From: Cadophora sp. MPI-SDFR-AT-0126
Taxonomy: Eukaryota > Ascomycota > Leotiomycetes > Helotiales > Ploettnerulaceae
Length of the DNA: 64,000 nucleotides
NCBI GenBank assembly: GCA_020747065.1
Contig: JAGMVK010000024.1
Span: 248,001-312,000 of the forward strand
Direction: 5' to 3'
Shown here: one piece after another, positions 21,601 to 31,796 of the stretch
Numbering within the stretch: the first letter of the stretch is position 1
Layout of the letters: every line of letters begins with the position of its first letter
Notes under the pieces: generated by a model
Database searches by the model: none
What the model saw: the letters and a program-made list of their open reading frames with translations, nothing else
Told to the model about the DNA's origin: nothing
Position numbers and translations under genes: made by a program

Positions 21601-22582
21601 ATGTTGGAACCAACATCACCTCACCAGTCAGCACAACCACTCACCGGATCGCAGCACCAGAATCTCGATTCAAACTCATGGCATTTATGTGCACAGTCGG
21701 GCAGCGGTGATGATTTGGAGCAAGACTTGGAGCAGGCTGATTGGTCAGCCTTCGATGTGTGATTCGCAACCGAGCCTGGCCGTATATGAGGGGCAGGCGG
21801 TAGGCAGGTGGATTGACACGAGTGGTGGTGTCAAGCACTGGTATGGAGTGGGCAAGCTGAACGTGGTCTCATCCCTGGGCCGTTGCCTCTCCGGCAACGT
21901 TCAACAGACAGAAAAGTGGACAGTTGAATTTATGACTACAACTTTCTTCGAACCAGTGAGGCCTGCGTACGATTCAGCAACAGGCCGCGTGCACCTCAAC
22001 TTTTCTCTGCAGCCAGCAGAACAGGTTCATATCGTCCTTCTCGTTGATGTGTCTGGATTCAGCACGCACATTCAAGTCACCAAACTCGGCCCGATGGCAA
22101 ATCCGGGGCCTCGCCCATACACTCGACTTTCAAGCTCCCAGAACAAAGCATTGATGGATCACTGTATCGACGAGCCGTATCCAAATCATTCCACCGCCTT
22201 CAACCTCTCCCAACGCTTGGACATCCCTCGCGAGCAGACCATGAAGTGGTTTCAGCGAGCAAGAGCCCAAAATCGTCAAAGGACACCCATGCATCTTCTC
22301 AACGAGACCGGAGGAGCACACCCAGTCAAGAAGCAGACTGCCAGCACCGAGCTGCGATCTCCATACATGTTGCGATCCAAGAGCAAGAAAGTGAGATGGG
22401 CGCAAAATCCTCCTGAAATGGAATCTGTAACTGTCAGTGCAAGCATTGACGCAGTTATCGAGAAAGCCTGGGACGGAGAAGACACGATCATTGCTGACCA
22501 CCCAGGGTCGACAATGGGAATGACCTTGGTTAAAGAGAACAGTCGAGTTGTTCGCAGAAGTGCAAGAGTCGGGGGGGTCTGA
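21601..22582 (+). CDS. Homeodomain-like protein with atypical recognition helix
   Basis: Two models fit. In one, exon 21601-21756 joins 21797-22582 across a 40-nt intron (313 residues). In the other, an unspliced frame starts at the ATG at 21755 (275 residues). Both share the same C-terminal 261 residues. The centre, around residues 160-215 of the spliced model, reads as a homeodomain: a basic start (RPYTRLSSSQ), helix 1, a YP turn, helix 2 (FNLSQRLDI) and helix 3 (MKWFQRARAQNRQR). The WFxNxR core appears as WFQRAR, so the near-invariant Asn51 is Arg while Arg53 is kept. The tail is basic (RSKSKKVRW). A nuclear DNA-binding role is likely but specificity may be changed. The gene starts 32 bp after the mobile element, so its promoter or 5' exons may have been displaced. 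Confidence 0.6.
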
Positions 22583-22803
22583 TCTAACCCTATTGATAAT
22601 GTTGGTTGCAAACTGCAGGTATACGATCTTTATTTTGTGTTTTTATTCACTTTCATTTCGCTCTTGCACCCGGCAAGACTGCAGCTATATCATAACATGT
22701 TATTTAGTCCAGCATTTGAAACATTCAAGTGTCATTTGAAATCTGTATACTTTCATTTCTGTGTCCAGCCATGTCATGTACTGTCCCCAATTGTCTGTAC
22801 CCT

Positions 22804-23819
22804 TCACTCTAAATTAAACCCACGAGCCAGACGTTTGTAAGCACGGCTCTCGCGCTCAGTAGCTCGAACGAGATCCATGATATTATCGACGGAATCAAGT
22901 TGAAATTCCAAAAGTGATCGTTTGCTCAAGTTGCGACTAGGCTTCCGCTCCAACTCTCCAAGCAAAACCCCGACGACGGCGCGTACCTTTTGGCGTGCTG
23001 CTCTGATGCTACTCATTCGTATCACAGGCGCGTCGTCGCCACTGTCATCGATGACGATCACCGCTGCAGAACATGAGCAAGAGCACGAAGAGGCAAGTTA
23101 GTTGGGAATCTTACTGGATGCATGTGATCCGTGTGCTTTGGGTGTAGCCGGAGGCGCATTCAAGTCCATCAGGGGTGGCGGCTTATCGTCAGAGGTGCTC
23201 TCCTCGCCTGGTGTAGCAACAGCGGCGGCGTCTGCGATGGAAGTGCCAGTCAGAACGTTGGCATCGTAAGTAGCAGGCATCTCACTGCTGTCAGCAAGAA
23301 GGGAGCTCCAATTGGAACCCATAACGGGAAGCTGGGCCATCACTCCAGTAGGGCTCCTGCAGGACTGTGAAGCGTCTGCCGAGGTCGACAGTTGCTTCCC
23401 GTCATTGGCCGCCATGATGCTGCTCTCATGCGGAGCTGGGGAAGTGGGCACCGCCTCGTTGGCGTCAGAGACTGGCGTGGGAATTGGGCTTGTTGCCATA
23501 CCCGCCATTTCACTGGAGGCTGGAGGAGGAGAAGGCGCTGCTCCGGTGTCTGAAACGAAACTTGTTGGGCCATGACCGCAGTGTGATCGATTGTTGTGGG
23601 TACCGCCACATGGATGTCATCCAGGCCGGAGCTTGTTGGTGTCCCACCAGCAACTTGTTGAGCCAGCGATGTCGTGATCGCAATACTGCCAGAAGCGTCA
23701 TTGCTGGTATTCTCTGGAGGAGCAGCAACATCAATGGCGGCGCTCGAAGCATGTGCCTCGGCGGATGCCGAGGTGGACTCCTCAGCGGGAATCTTTCTGG
23801 AGTTGCGTCTGGCGCCCAT
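22804..23819 (-). CDS. Hypothetical protein, paralogue of the gene at 10,542-11,210
   Basis: Three exons on the minus strand: 23648-23819, 23115-23549 and 22804-23063. The second intron (GTAAGA, CTAAC, CTGCAG; 51 nt) is canonical; the first (98 nt, GTGGGA donor) is inferred because it restores the frame. The product is 288 residues from MGARRNSRKIPAEE. A short basic N-terminus is followed by a long Ser/Thr/Pro/Ala-rich, probably disordered middle containing LMDLNAP, and a charged C-terminal block of about 75 residues shared with the product at 10,542-11,210 (IR-x-SS, AAR, RS-xx-EF-xx-DSV, YK-xL). Downstream it converges with the homeodomain-like gene. The shared tail could be an interaction helix. 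No known domain is recognised. Confidence 0.65.
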
Positions 23820-24879
23820 GTTGTGCTTGGATTGTCTGTGAGTTGGAAAGTATGCGGGCGAGAAAGATGATGGGAAATGGGAGTGGGAGAAGACGAAAAC
23901 GGGGGAACGGCTCTCTATTTGTACCTCTTTGGCCCCAGCCATTCTCGCAATCATCGATTGGTGTCAATTCCCGAACACCGAGCATGTGGACGCGCGTGCC
24001 TCACTGGAGGAAAAAAGCTTGGACAGAATAGATGTGTCCAGCTGCGTGAAGTGCTGGCGAGGCAGGTCGATGGCTGGGCTTGGCAGGCTGTCCACCACAA
24101 CAGATCTCGCTTAGACGAACGGAGGTCTCGCGATGATGCTATTTCCAATGGAGAAAGAGATGGGAAGAAAGTCGCTTCTCGGTTCATGAAGCCTTGGAAG
24201 TGAAGTATCTCAAAGTTAGCTCTCGCCTGGTGGCGCATGCTTCGCGTGCGATTTTGAGGCAGAACTCGGCCTGACGATCTGCGAGACATTGTTTCCTCCC
24301 TCCAAGATGACCAATGGCTATGCTGGCATCCGAAAGCCTCCCTTTCCTTTATCCAGCCATTGGCATCGCGGTGAGTGGTGGTCTGAGATAGGAGGGTACC
24401 GAGCCCCCACCACATGACATCTGGTTTCGACGGACTTGACTCTGTCGCTCATAAAATCAGTATCTCGAGTCATGACATGAGTTCGAGTTGAGCGCAGGAT
24501 GAATCTGCTTTACCCCTCATACCTAGTTCTACAGCTTGTGCTTCATCCTTCGAGTACCTCGGGCTGGTGAGCCCATAGTGGTCAACGTGCTGGACCTCCA
24601 CATGGGCTCCAGGCCAACAAACCTTCCCTCTCGAGGGCGCTTCGACGATGCATCTCGTATCTGCAGTCTATAGGCATACGGGTCATGCTGATGCCTTCAT
24701 GCTGTTGGAGCGAAGGGCAATCCTGGGACAGCTAACATAAGTATTCCCGTCCGCTCCCTCCACTCTCTTCTTCATCTCACCCGCCCCTCGACTCCTTTCC
24801 TTCATTCCTCATCATCCGCTCACCTATACTCGGCTCATCACATATATCACCACTGATTGTTTCACTCTTTCTTGTCATC
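23820..24879. other. Divergent upstream region, no gene seen
   Basis: Lies between the minus-strand start at 23819 and the plus-strand start at 24880, so it should contain both promoters. A minus-strand open frame at 23951-24415 has a Trp/Cys/Ser-heavy composition and no domain and is not supported. The final 120 bp before 24880 is a CT-rich leader typical of filamentous fungal genes. Confidence 0.5.
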
Positions 24880-25422
24880 ATGGTTCGTTCCAGAGAGTTT
24901 GATCAGAATGGCCAATTGATTTACGACTCCAAGAATGATGATGAATCCCATTCCCGAGACATCGACAACATTCCTCAGTGCCCCCCAGAGAACGACTTAC
25001 CGAAAGTCCATCCGGAACTAGATAGTAGTAAGGCAGCGCAACACAAGATGTCCCCAGATGCTAACTGGAATTTCAGCAGACAACGAGGCAGATCTTGAGC
25101 AACAGTCTGTCGCTTCAGAATCCACAATTGCGAGTGAGTTTTGCCCTGGGGCTATGGTTCCCATCGATGCAACCCCCCACCCCTCATCGCTGACACCTTA
25201 GAAGATCAGACTAGCAACTCTGGCGATGACGCTGGTGATGAGCCCAACGATGATTGCGACGCCGACGCGCAATTAGGGCCTACACCTGCACCAGCACCAA
25301 CGACACCGACCCCCCCGCCCCCCATCGATCGAGAGCCTTCGATGAGTTCAGCACCTTCACCTCTGATATTAAACAACTCAACTATCAAGACATGCCTTAC
25401 TACTGCACGGCCAGCACTTTAG
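24880..25422 (+). CDS. Small acidic hypothetical protein, three exons, possibly frameshifted
   Basis: Exons 24880-25027, 25077-25133 and 25202-25422 use canonical signals (GTAAGG/CTAAC/TTTCAG and GTGAGT/CTGAC/TTAG) and keep the frame, giving 141 residues. The product is acidic, Asp/Glu- and Pro-rich (SGDDAGDEPNDDCDAD, then a PTP run), probably disordered, and has no known domain. After the C-rich stretch near 25,310-25,322 a second frame stays open to 25727 and looks better coding (AFDEFSTFTSDIKQL, ETAEQKETYRNLAVEL). An indel in the C-run or an unrecognised intron may therefore have shortened the protein. Further protein-like fragments continue to about 26,020. Confidence 0.5.
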
Positions 25423-26462
25423 CGACACGAGCCGATATATTTCGGGAGGGAGGCGGAGATCGACTCTTTACAAATAATAGCACAGACTCGCAAGAGGTGG
25501 CCGCTCTTGAAACTGCCGAGCAGAAAGAGACATACCGCAACCTCGCAGTGGAGCTTACGAGCATGTACCCGACCCAACTCCCTTCTCAGCTACCCCATCA
25601 GTGGAGGAGATTACTACTATACAGCAAGCACCTCGACAGCCACACGGCATCAGAGCCCACCCAGCATAGCGCGTCAACCAAGAACGCGCAATCGTCAAAT
25701 CCAACCTGCACAACTCCGGAATCATGACCCTCGAGGTCATCATCGAGTCTCTCAGACCTAGACCAAGACCACAACCAGCTCTCTGCTCAGGACACAACAC
25801 AACAGCGCCCGTCCAAATAAGAATGAGACGAACAAAATCGTCCTCCAGCAGCATGTGAAGGATGCGGAGATCAGTTCTCGAAAACACACTATCAGAAAGA
25901 AGATTGCCGCTGCCGTTATAGAGAACACCATCTACAATGCCCCAAAATCTATCAGCACTTTCTTAGCGGATCCTGAACCACGCGGCTCCCCTGACCTTAC
26001 GAATCAACCCCTCCTGCCGTGACTATTACTCCGCCTCGAGTTGCCTAAGCTGTGAATTTCCCTAAGAAGTCTGCTGTTTCGGAGACTTTGATTACCTCGG
26101 TGACTCTCGAACTACCATCGGAGAGCCGGGTGATACCACCTCCACAAGAAAATACAACCACATCATCCACAGCGTCTATCGTGCCTCGTTGAAGGAGTGT
26201 CATTATCAATCCTTTCAAATCGCTCTGTCTTCTGCCCTTGAGTAGACGGCATTGCACGTTGCTGCTTGGATAACACTGGCGTTGAAGTAGTGACGGTAGA
26301 AAATACTGATCTCGACTTTTCTATGGATTGGGGGAACACAGACCTGCGAACATCTAGGTCAAATCCGTTTTTATATTACAAATGAAGCGACCCGATCTGC
26401 TTTCGAATCCCTATGTCGAGGTGGCGAAGAGCCGGAGAATGTCTCTGTATGAATTGGGCAAT

Positions 26463-26781
26463 GATCAGGCGCAGAAGGATGATCCATTGGAGATGGATTT
26501 CCAGAGGAGATGGATTTTCAGATTGTAGTTTAGTGGAGCCGCTGAGATTAAATAGTAAACCCTCCGGAGGTTAAATATTACAAAAGGGACCCTACGTTCG
26601 AGCAATGAAAGAAGTTGCTGCTACAGCTTTAATAGATCAGGCGCAGAAGGATAATCTATTGGAGATGGATTTCCAGAGGAGGTGGATTCCAGAGGAGGTG
26701 GATTTTCAGAGGAGATGGATTTCAGATTGTGGTTCAGTGGAGCCGCTGAGGTTAAATCGTAAATCCTCCGGAGGTTACATA
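26463..26781. repeat. Diverged tandem duplication with internal short repeats
   Basis: Unit 26463-26579 and unit 26635-26781 both begin GATCAGGCGCAGAAGG and end in the palindrome CCTCCGGAGG (26561-26570 and 26765-26774) plus TTA. The second unit is longer because a roughly 21-bp GAGGAGGTGGATTYCA module is amplified. Read in frame, each encodes DQAQKD, LEMDFQRRW-type peptide modules, so it may have been coding; a 48-codon open frame starts at 26382. Confidence 0.75.
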
Positions 26782-26789
26782 TGGCAAAA

Positions 26790-27735
26790 TCACAAAGGTT
26801 TCATTTCAAAATCTGAGCAGATATTGTAGACAACCCCAGATCCCTGGCTCATCCATTGATTTGCCCAAACAAACATGATCACGACAACGCCCATGGCCAA
26901 GCCACGAAAGTCTACCTCTCGATAGATTGTATCTTAACTTGCACACTTTATGCGTGCCACTTTGACTTCCCAGACATCTCCTCTGTCGCACCACGCCAGC
27001 AAGTCGTCCCTCTCTCGCTCCAGCCAACGTCTTATCTCTCCCCCAACATCTAGTCATATCAGTGGCGAGGTTGCACTGCCTCAACTGGCTTCGGTTGGGA
27101 CTTTGAGAATACTCTAGAGGGAGGAGCATTTGCGCCAGAAGGAACATGAGATTGTCGGCCGCCCGCTTGCAACGATACGAGCGCTTTGGGACGCAGTTGG
27201 ACGAGGCAAGGTTACCGACACTAGAACGGTTCCGAACGGCCTACGAGGAATTGGTAGAAGCTATCAACAAACAATGATCGAACACCGTCACCATCTCCGG
27301 AATGTCTCTTAGGACCTGATGGGAATCCGCGAGGAGTGAAGGAGACCCAGAGACCCCTTAGATGCAAAGATGCCAGAAGAAAGGTATGCATCTTCATGCA
27401 ACCGGAAAAAGACTCTTTGGTACGTTGCTGACGATTTCCTCCACAGTCCACAACTCTTGCAAGTCTAGCTAGCGAGAGATCTCGAATATCGAAACACAAG
27501 CAGCACAAGGCAATGCGGCCTCAGCGCCGGAAGCAAGTAGACCATTGGGAAGGATCGAGTCATCATGGGATGACAACACGCTCGAAAACGGCGGCTTTGC
27601 GACGAATAGCAAGGAGACCTGTATGATGAGATCGAACTTGGAAGGGATTTTTCAGTCACAATTGAGCTCAAGCTGCATATGCTGCCGCAGCGCAGCGCAG
27701 CACTGGCCTTGCGAAGCTAGTGTGATCGCGATCGA
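26790..27735. other. Region without a supported gene
   Basis: Short overlapping open frames occur on both strands (for example minus 26806-27147, minus 27221-27508) without a recognisable domain or consistent splice chain. A segment near 27,120-27,290 read on the plus strand is Arg/Glu-rich and helix-like but is broken. Confidence 0.4.
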
Positions 27736-27739
27736 GTGT

Positions 27740-28135
27740 AACAAAGGACACACAGATATACATGCTGGAATTGCTCTTGAAGAAATGGAGGACGGAACAA
27801 GAGGGTGTTGGATCAATGTGCAGTCTCGCCTGCGCGCCGTGCTTTGAAGGTGGTCCACAGACAAGAATATATAAGGATACAGACAGAGAATGTCGACAGA
27901 TGCAGACGGAAAATTTTGAGGGATACAAACATTTCTGCTATTGCTCCAAACGAAGTAGAGGATGGAACAAGAGAGTTTTGAATCAATCAGCAGTCTCAAC
28001 TGGACACCCTGCCTTTTGTGGCCAATGTAGTTACAGACAAGAAATGTCGAGGCACACAGTATATATATTTACCAGGATTTCCTTTAAGAAATGGAGGATG
28101 GAGCAAGAGGGTATTTGGATCATGAGTAGTCTCAA
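27740..28135. repeat. Three diverged tandem copies of a 140-170 bp unit
   Basis: A common block (GAAATGGAGGAYGGARCAAG, then GGATCAAT-like and AGTCTC) recurs starting near 27780, 27950 and 28087. Spacing is about 170 and 137 bp, so the units have diverged by indels as well as substitutions. Copies also share ACACAGATATA/ACACAGTATATA and ACAGACAAGAA segments. Each copy contributes to a short plus-strand open frame of no known family. Confidence 0.65.
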
Positions 28136-28421
28136 TTTTGAAGTCGTTAGTGGTTATCTATTGGCGTCAATTGAACCAACATTCCTGGTGACAATCGCAT
28201 ATTGTGAAGTGGCAGTTCCTGGACCTTGATGCAAAAGCACTACGAGGATTCCAAGTGCCACTCCTTGATCTCTGTTGCCCAGAAAGCCGATGACGAATTA
28301 CTAATTAGAAAAAATGATTATGCCCTCTTCTCCCGTCCCGAACTATCGTAGTATACAGATAATGACTAGCTCTGCCTCTATCCCTATCCCATTCCATACC
28401 ATCCTATCCGCGTTTCTTGTA

Positions 28422-29304
28422 TTAAGCCTCCAAGGTTAACGCGATAGCCTCAGCCCAACCCAGATCCAGCTTCGGTGTCTCCTTTACATTGGCAAGAGGT
28501 AGCTTGAAAACCCCCAAGATATCACAAGTAAATTGTTTGTGTTCTGGATCATATCGCACATTGAGGATTCGAAGGGAGGTATATGTGAAGCTAACGATCC
28601 GAGCCTGTTGATCAAATCACCGGTGAGTCAATCGGGCGGATCGAATGGAAGAATACATTGAAATCAATGAGGAGGCAAAGAAATAAACGAAAAGGACTTA
28701 CAAAGAAATCTCGTATACACTGGTCGTCGAGATCTCTAGACTCCTCCAGCTGATGCGCGATAATCGCCACAGCACATGTCATTTCGCCTGGCAAGAACCC
28801 TCCTTCCTCTTCCTTGCCTGCCACAAACATTTCAGTACATGAGCGCACTGGGTCTCAGGTCGATCGACAACTTGCTATAGCTGGGAAAGAAGGAGGAGAA
28901 AAAGGGGGGGGACCGGTTGTGGCGAGTCGGATTCGTCTGTTTGGGGATCATCCTCACTTGCTGTGGCAGTCGCAACGATGTATATGTTTGCGAAAGCCGT
29001 TCTTGGCAGATGTTGTACATGTCCTCGATGAGCTGGTCGAAGTGATCCCAGAGATCCTGAATGTTGTAGTAGTCGTCTGCTGCCTTCACATCCTCGTCCT
29101 TGCACTTGCCTTTGGCATCGTCCTCTCCTTCTCCTCCTTCTCCTCCTTCTCCTCGTCCTTTCTACTTGACTTCTGTCCTAGAGAGTCATCGCCAAGTCTT
29201 CCTACCGCTGGGGTTCTTGAAGTGCGTTTGCTTATGCGCTGCTCGCAATGGCTCTGAGTTGAAGGTCTCGTAGTAGTCGTCGTCGTCGTAATGGTTTGTT
29301 GCAT
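28422..29304 (-). CDS. Hypothetical multi-exon protein with acidic N-terminal part
   Basis: Minus-strand gene. The last exon 28422-28604 is clear (ARIVSFTYTSLRILNVRYD to LGWAEAIALTLEA, then TAA), preceded by a canonical intron (GTAAGT donor at 28701, CAACAG acceptor) and an exon reading GEMTCAVAIIAHQLEESRDL to RDFF. Upstream, a charged segment (KAADDYYNIQDLWDHFDQL) and a start at 29304 (MQQTIT, Thr-rich, then KDEEKEEKEEKE) are likely. Joining these upstream parts needs frame changes whose introns I could not fix, so the N-terminal model is provisional. No family is recognised. The C-terminal segment looks like a compact beta-rich domain. Confidence 0.55.
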
Positions 29305-29644
29305 TTTGTCTGATGTCAAGCAAATTTGAGGAGAGCGGTAGAAAGTTGGACTCAAAAGGGTTTCGAAGGACCTTTGAAAAGAGCGTTTATATATTCAAGC
29401 GCGATTTGATTCGTTTGAACTAAGTCAAACGCGCGCGCCAGTTTAACTAGAGGTATTTTGCTTGTTTATCTATTGTTTGTTGACTTGGAGACGTGCGCGC
29501 GCTTCTTTCGTTATCATGTGGAAGCGAGACATGAATATGTATTGATTCAGCTTTATTTAGTGCTTCTATAATACAAAGTAGCTCTCATACACCTTTCTCC
29601 TCACTCGCTCTCCTACAATACCTCTCGAGCGATCAATCGATTAA

Positions 29645-31796
29645 TTAATCATCTTCATATGCGCGCAACTCCTCCCTCAATTCTCCTAGCGTTTCTTCTG
29701 CCCTCTTCACCTTTGAACTCTCCGCTCCATACGCCTCGACAAAACTTGGCATCGCACTCTCGATAGCTTTGATATGTCTATCCAAGCCTACCAGCCCATC
29801 AACCAGCATCTGGATCTTCTGCTCGTGGAATCGTGCGGCGAACAGGGGTGGGAGAGGGGAAGGATTGGATAATTGTGTGTTGGCGAGGGAGATTGCTTCG
29901 TTGTAGCGTCCGGTCTCGATTAGGATGTCGACGAGGGAGACTGCGAGCAGAGGTGATGGGTTTGGGATGAGGGAAATGATAGTGTCGATTAAGTATTCTG
30001 CTCCTGCAGATTCGCCGGATGCGAATCGAAGTATCATCGCAAGGCGTTTTGGGATGGTTGAGGACGGTTGGACAATTGAGGGAGGTTGGGCGGTCGTGGA
30101 CGGTTGGAGGGTTGAGGAACCTTGGACAATCGAAGAAGATTGTTGATACAAGATGTCAGGCAGGAGGGATTCGATATAGTCGCCTTCTCTGCAGGGATTG
30201 TCATATTCCCTCAACACCTCTACCAGGTCCGAGTATAATTCGGTACCTTGACAGAGGGCTTGAGACAGGTGCTCTTTCAACGGCTTGGAAGTGATACATC
30301 CACAGCTTAGATCAATGGCCAGTCGAGCTTCAGCTCGGCGAAACATATTGTCCAGCGCTTCTTCGTCCAAAACGCACCTCCTTTTCCAGGTAGAAACAGA
30401 GAGGTGTTTTTGAAAGCCCGAGTGTCCAAAATCGATGATAAAGCAATCTTGAGGTAAAGCATGTTTAGTCTGAAACACAAGATTATTCTCTTTGATGTCG
30501 TTATGAACAATCCCAAGTTGATGAATGGTTTTTAGGGTACTTCGTGTGCTATTGTGTAGTTCAGTGAGGTATGAGGAGGTCAGGGTTTTTGGCGAGAAGA
30601 GGATGTCGCATAACGTAGGTCCACGTAGATGTTCTAAGACTAATCCACGATCTGTCACAGAATCTTCTGCTTCCGCGTCTGACTCATCGTCGACAAATGA
30701 CTGAGCCTGTTTGATGAGTTTTTGAGGAAGGAGAATCTCCTTGTAGTAATGCGGGACCAGGATTCGATCGTATCTCTTTGCACGGCGTAGAATTACATAG
30801 GCGTGCCGTTCACGTTCGAATGACCTCATGTTCAGAAACTAAAATTAACAACTTAGTAAAGATGAAAAGTCATAGAAAACATAGTGTAAAATTGAAAGAA
30901 ATAGGAAAAGGTGAACTAAAGTCTAGATTTAGTTGAGGAATCGAACTTACAATTTTCACAACAAAGTCCTTGAAATCTGCATTGTATTGATATACCAGAC
31001 CAGTCCTTCCAGATCCAAGACGTGGACCGAAATCAGCGAACTTCGATTGCCTAGGAGTTGTTCGTTGTTGTTGTATTTCCGAAGTAGTCTTGTCTACTTC
31101 CGATAGACAGCGCCTGCTGTTGTTGTGCCCCTGCTCCTCCCTATTCTCCTCGCAGAGTGATGATGACTTCTGCTCTCGATATTGCTGTGATTCCAATCCA
31201 TGGTTTTTGTTTCCCTCCTGTGTATCTTGCCCTACTAGTGTGCGCTCGTGTCGTCTTATCTTCTGGTGACCCTTCTCTCTTTTCAAGTCTGTTGATCGTA
31301 GTCGTTTCCGCCGTGTTTCTATTAGATAGGTTGAAGATGAGGATGAAGATGATGGTAGCAAATTTGTCTGGCTTGTTAAAGGAGGGTGGGACGCTGGTTC
31401 TTTCAACGACAGCTCTGGAGGTGACGATGGAGACCGTAACGGTGACCGTAAAACGGTTTCTTTGGCGTGATTAGAGGGGGGCGGAGGGGCGGAGGAGGAA
31501 GAGGAGGAGGCGGAGGAGAAGAATCCAGGTTGAGAATGAGGAGGAGTTGGAGTTGATAGTAGTACTGGTGGTGGTGGTGGTGGTAGTGGTTGTGTTTTGC
31601 CCCGACCGCGACCAGCATGACTATCCACTGAAGCACAGTCATCGCCAGCTTCGAGTGGGTTTGCAGAAGTCGCTAAGGATCGGTAGAGGGAGAGGGGCCC
31701 CATATTGGTTGGTAGTTGGTTGTGGTAGCTCTCGAATAAGGGCGGAATTATTGTTTTTCGACCGAAGTATATAGGTCTTCGAGCGAGGCTGGCCAT
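29645..31796 (-). CDS. Protein kinase-like protein with long disordered N-terminus
   Basis: Two exons, 30951-31796 and 29645-30838, with a 112-nt intron (GTAAGT, ACTAAG, TTTTAG) in phase 0; 679 residues. The start was taken as the ATG at 31796 (MASLARRPIYFG), which has A at -3. Residues 50-250 are a Pro/Ser/Arg-rich, low-complexity region. The kinase fold follows: glycine loop LGSGRTGLVY near 260, VVKI lysine near 281, catalytic loop HNDIKENN near 395 (HRD Arg replaced by Asn, Asp kept) and IDFGHS near 416. The C-terminal 200 residues are helical, with a TPR-like piece (SLVDILIETGRYNEAISLA) and a final coiled segment. Key residues for catalysis are present, so activity is plausible, but the HND loop and unusual C-terminus place it outside standard groups. 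Confidence 0.8.

Noticed and set aside
23951..24415. 154-codon minus-strand frame
   Set aside because: Unusual Trp/Cys/Ser composition and no recognisable domain; lies in a divergent promoter interval.
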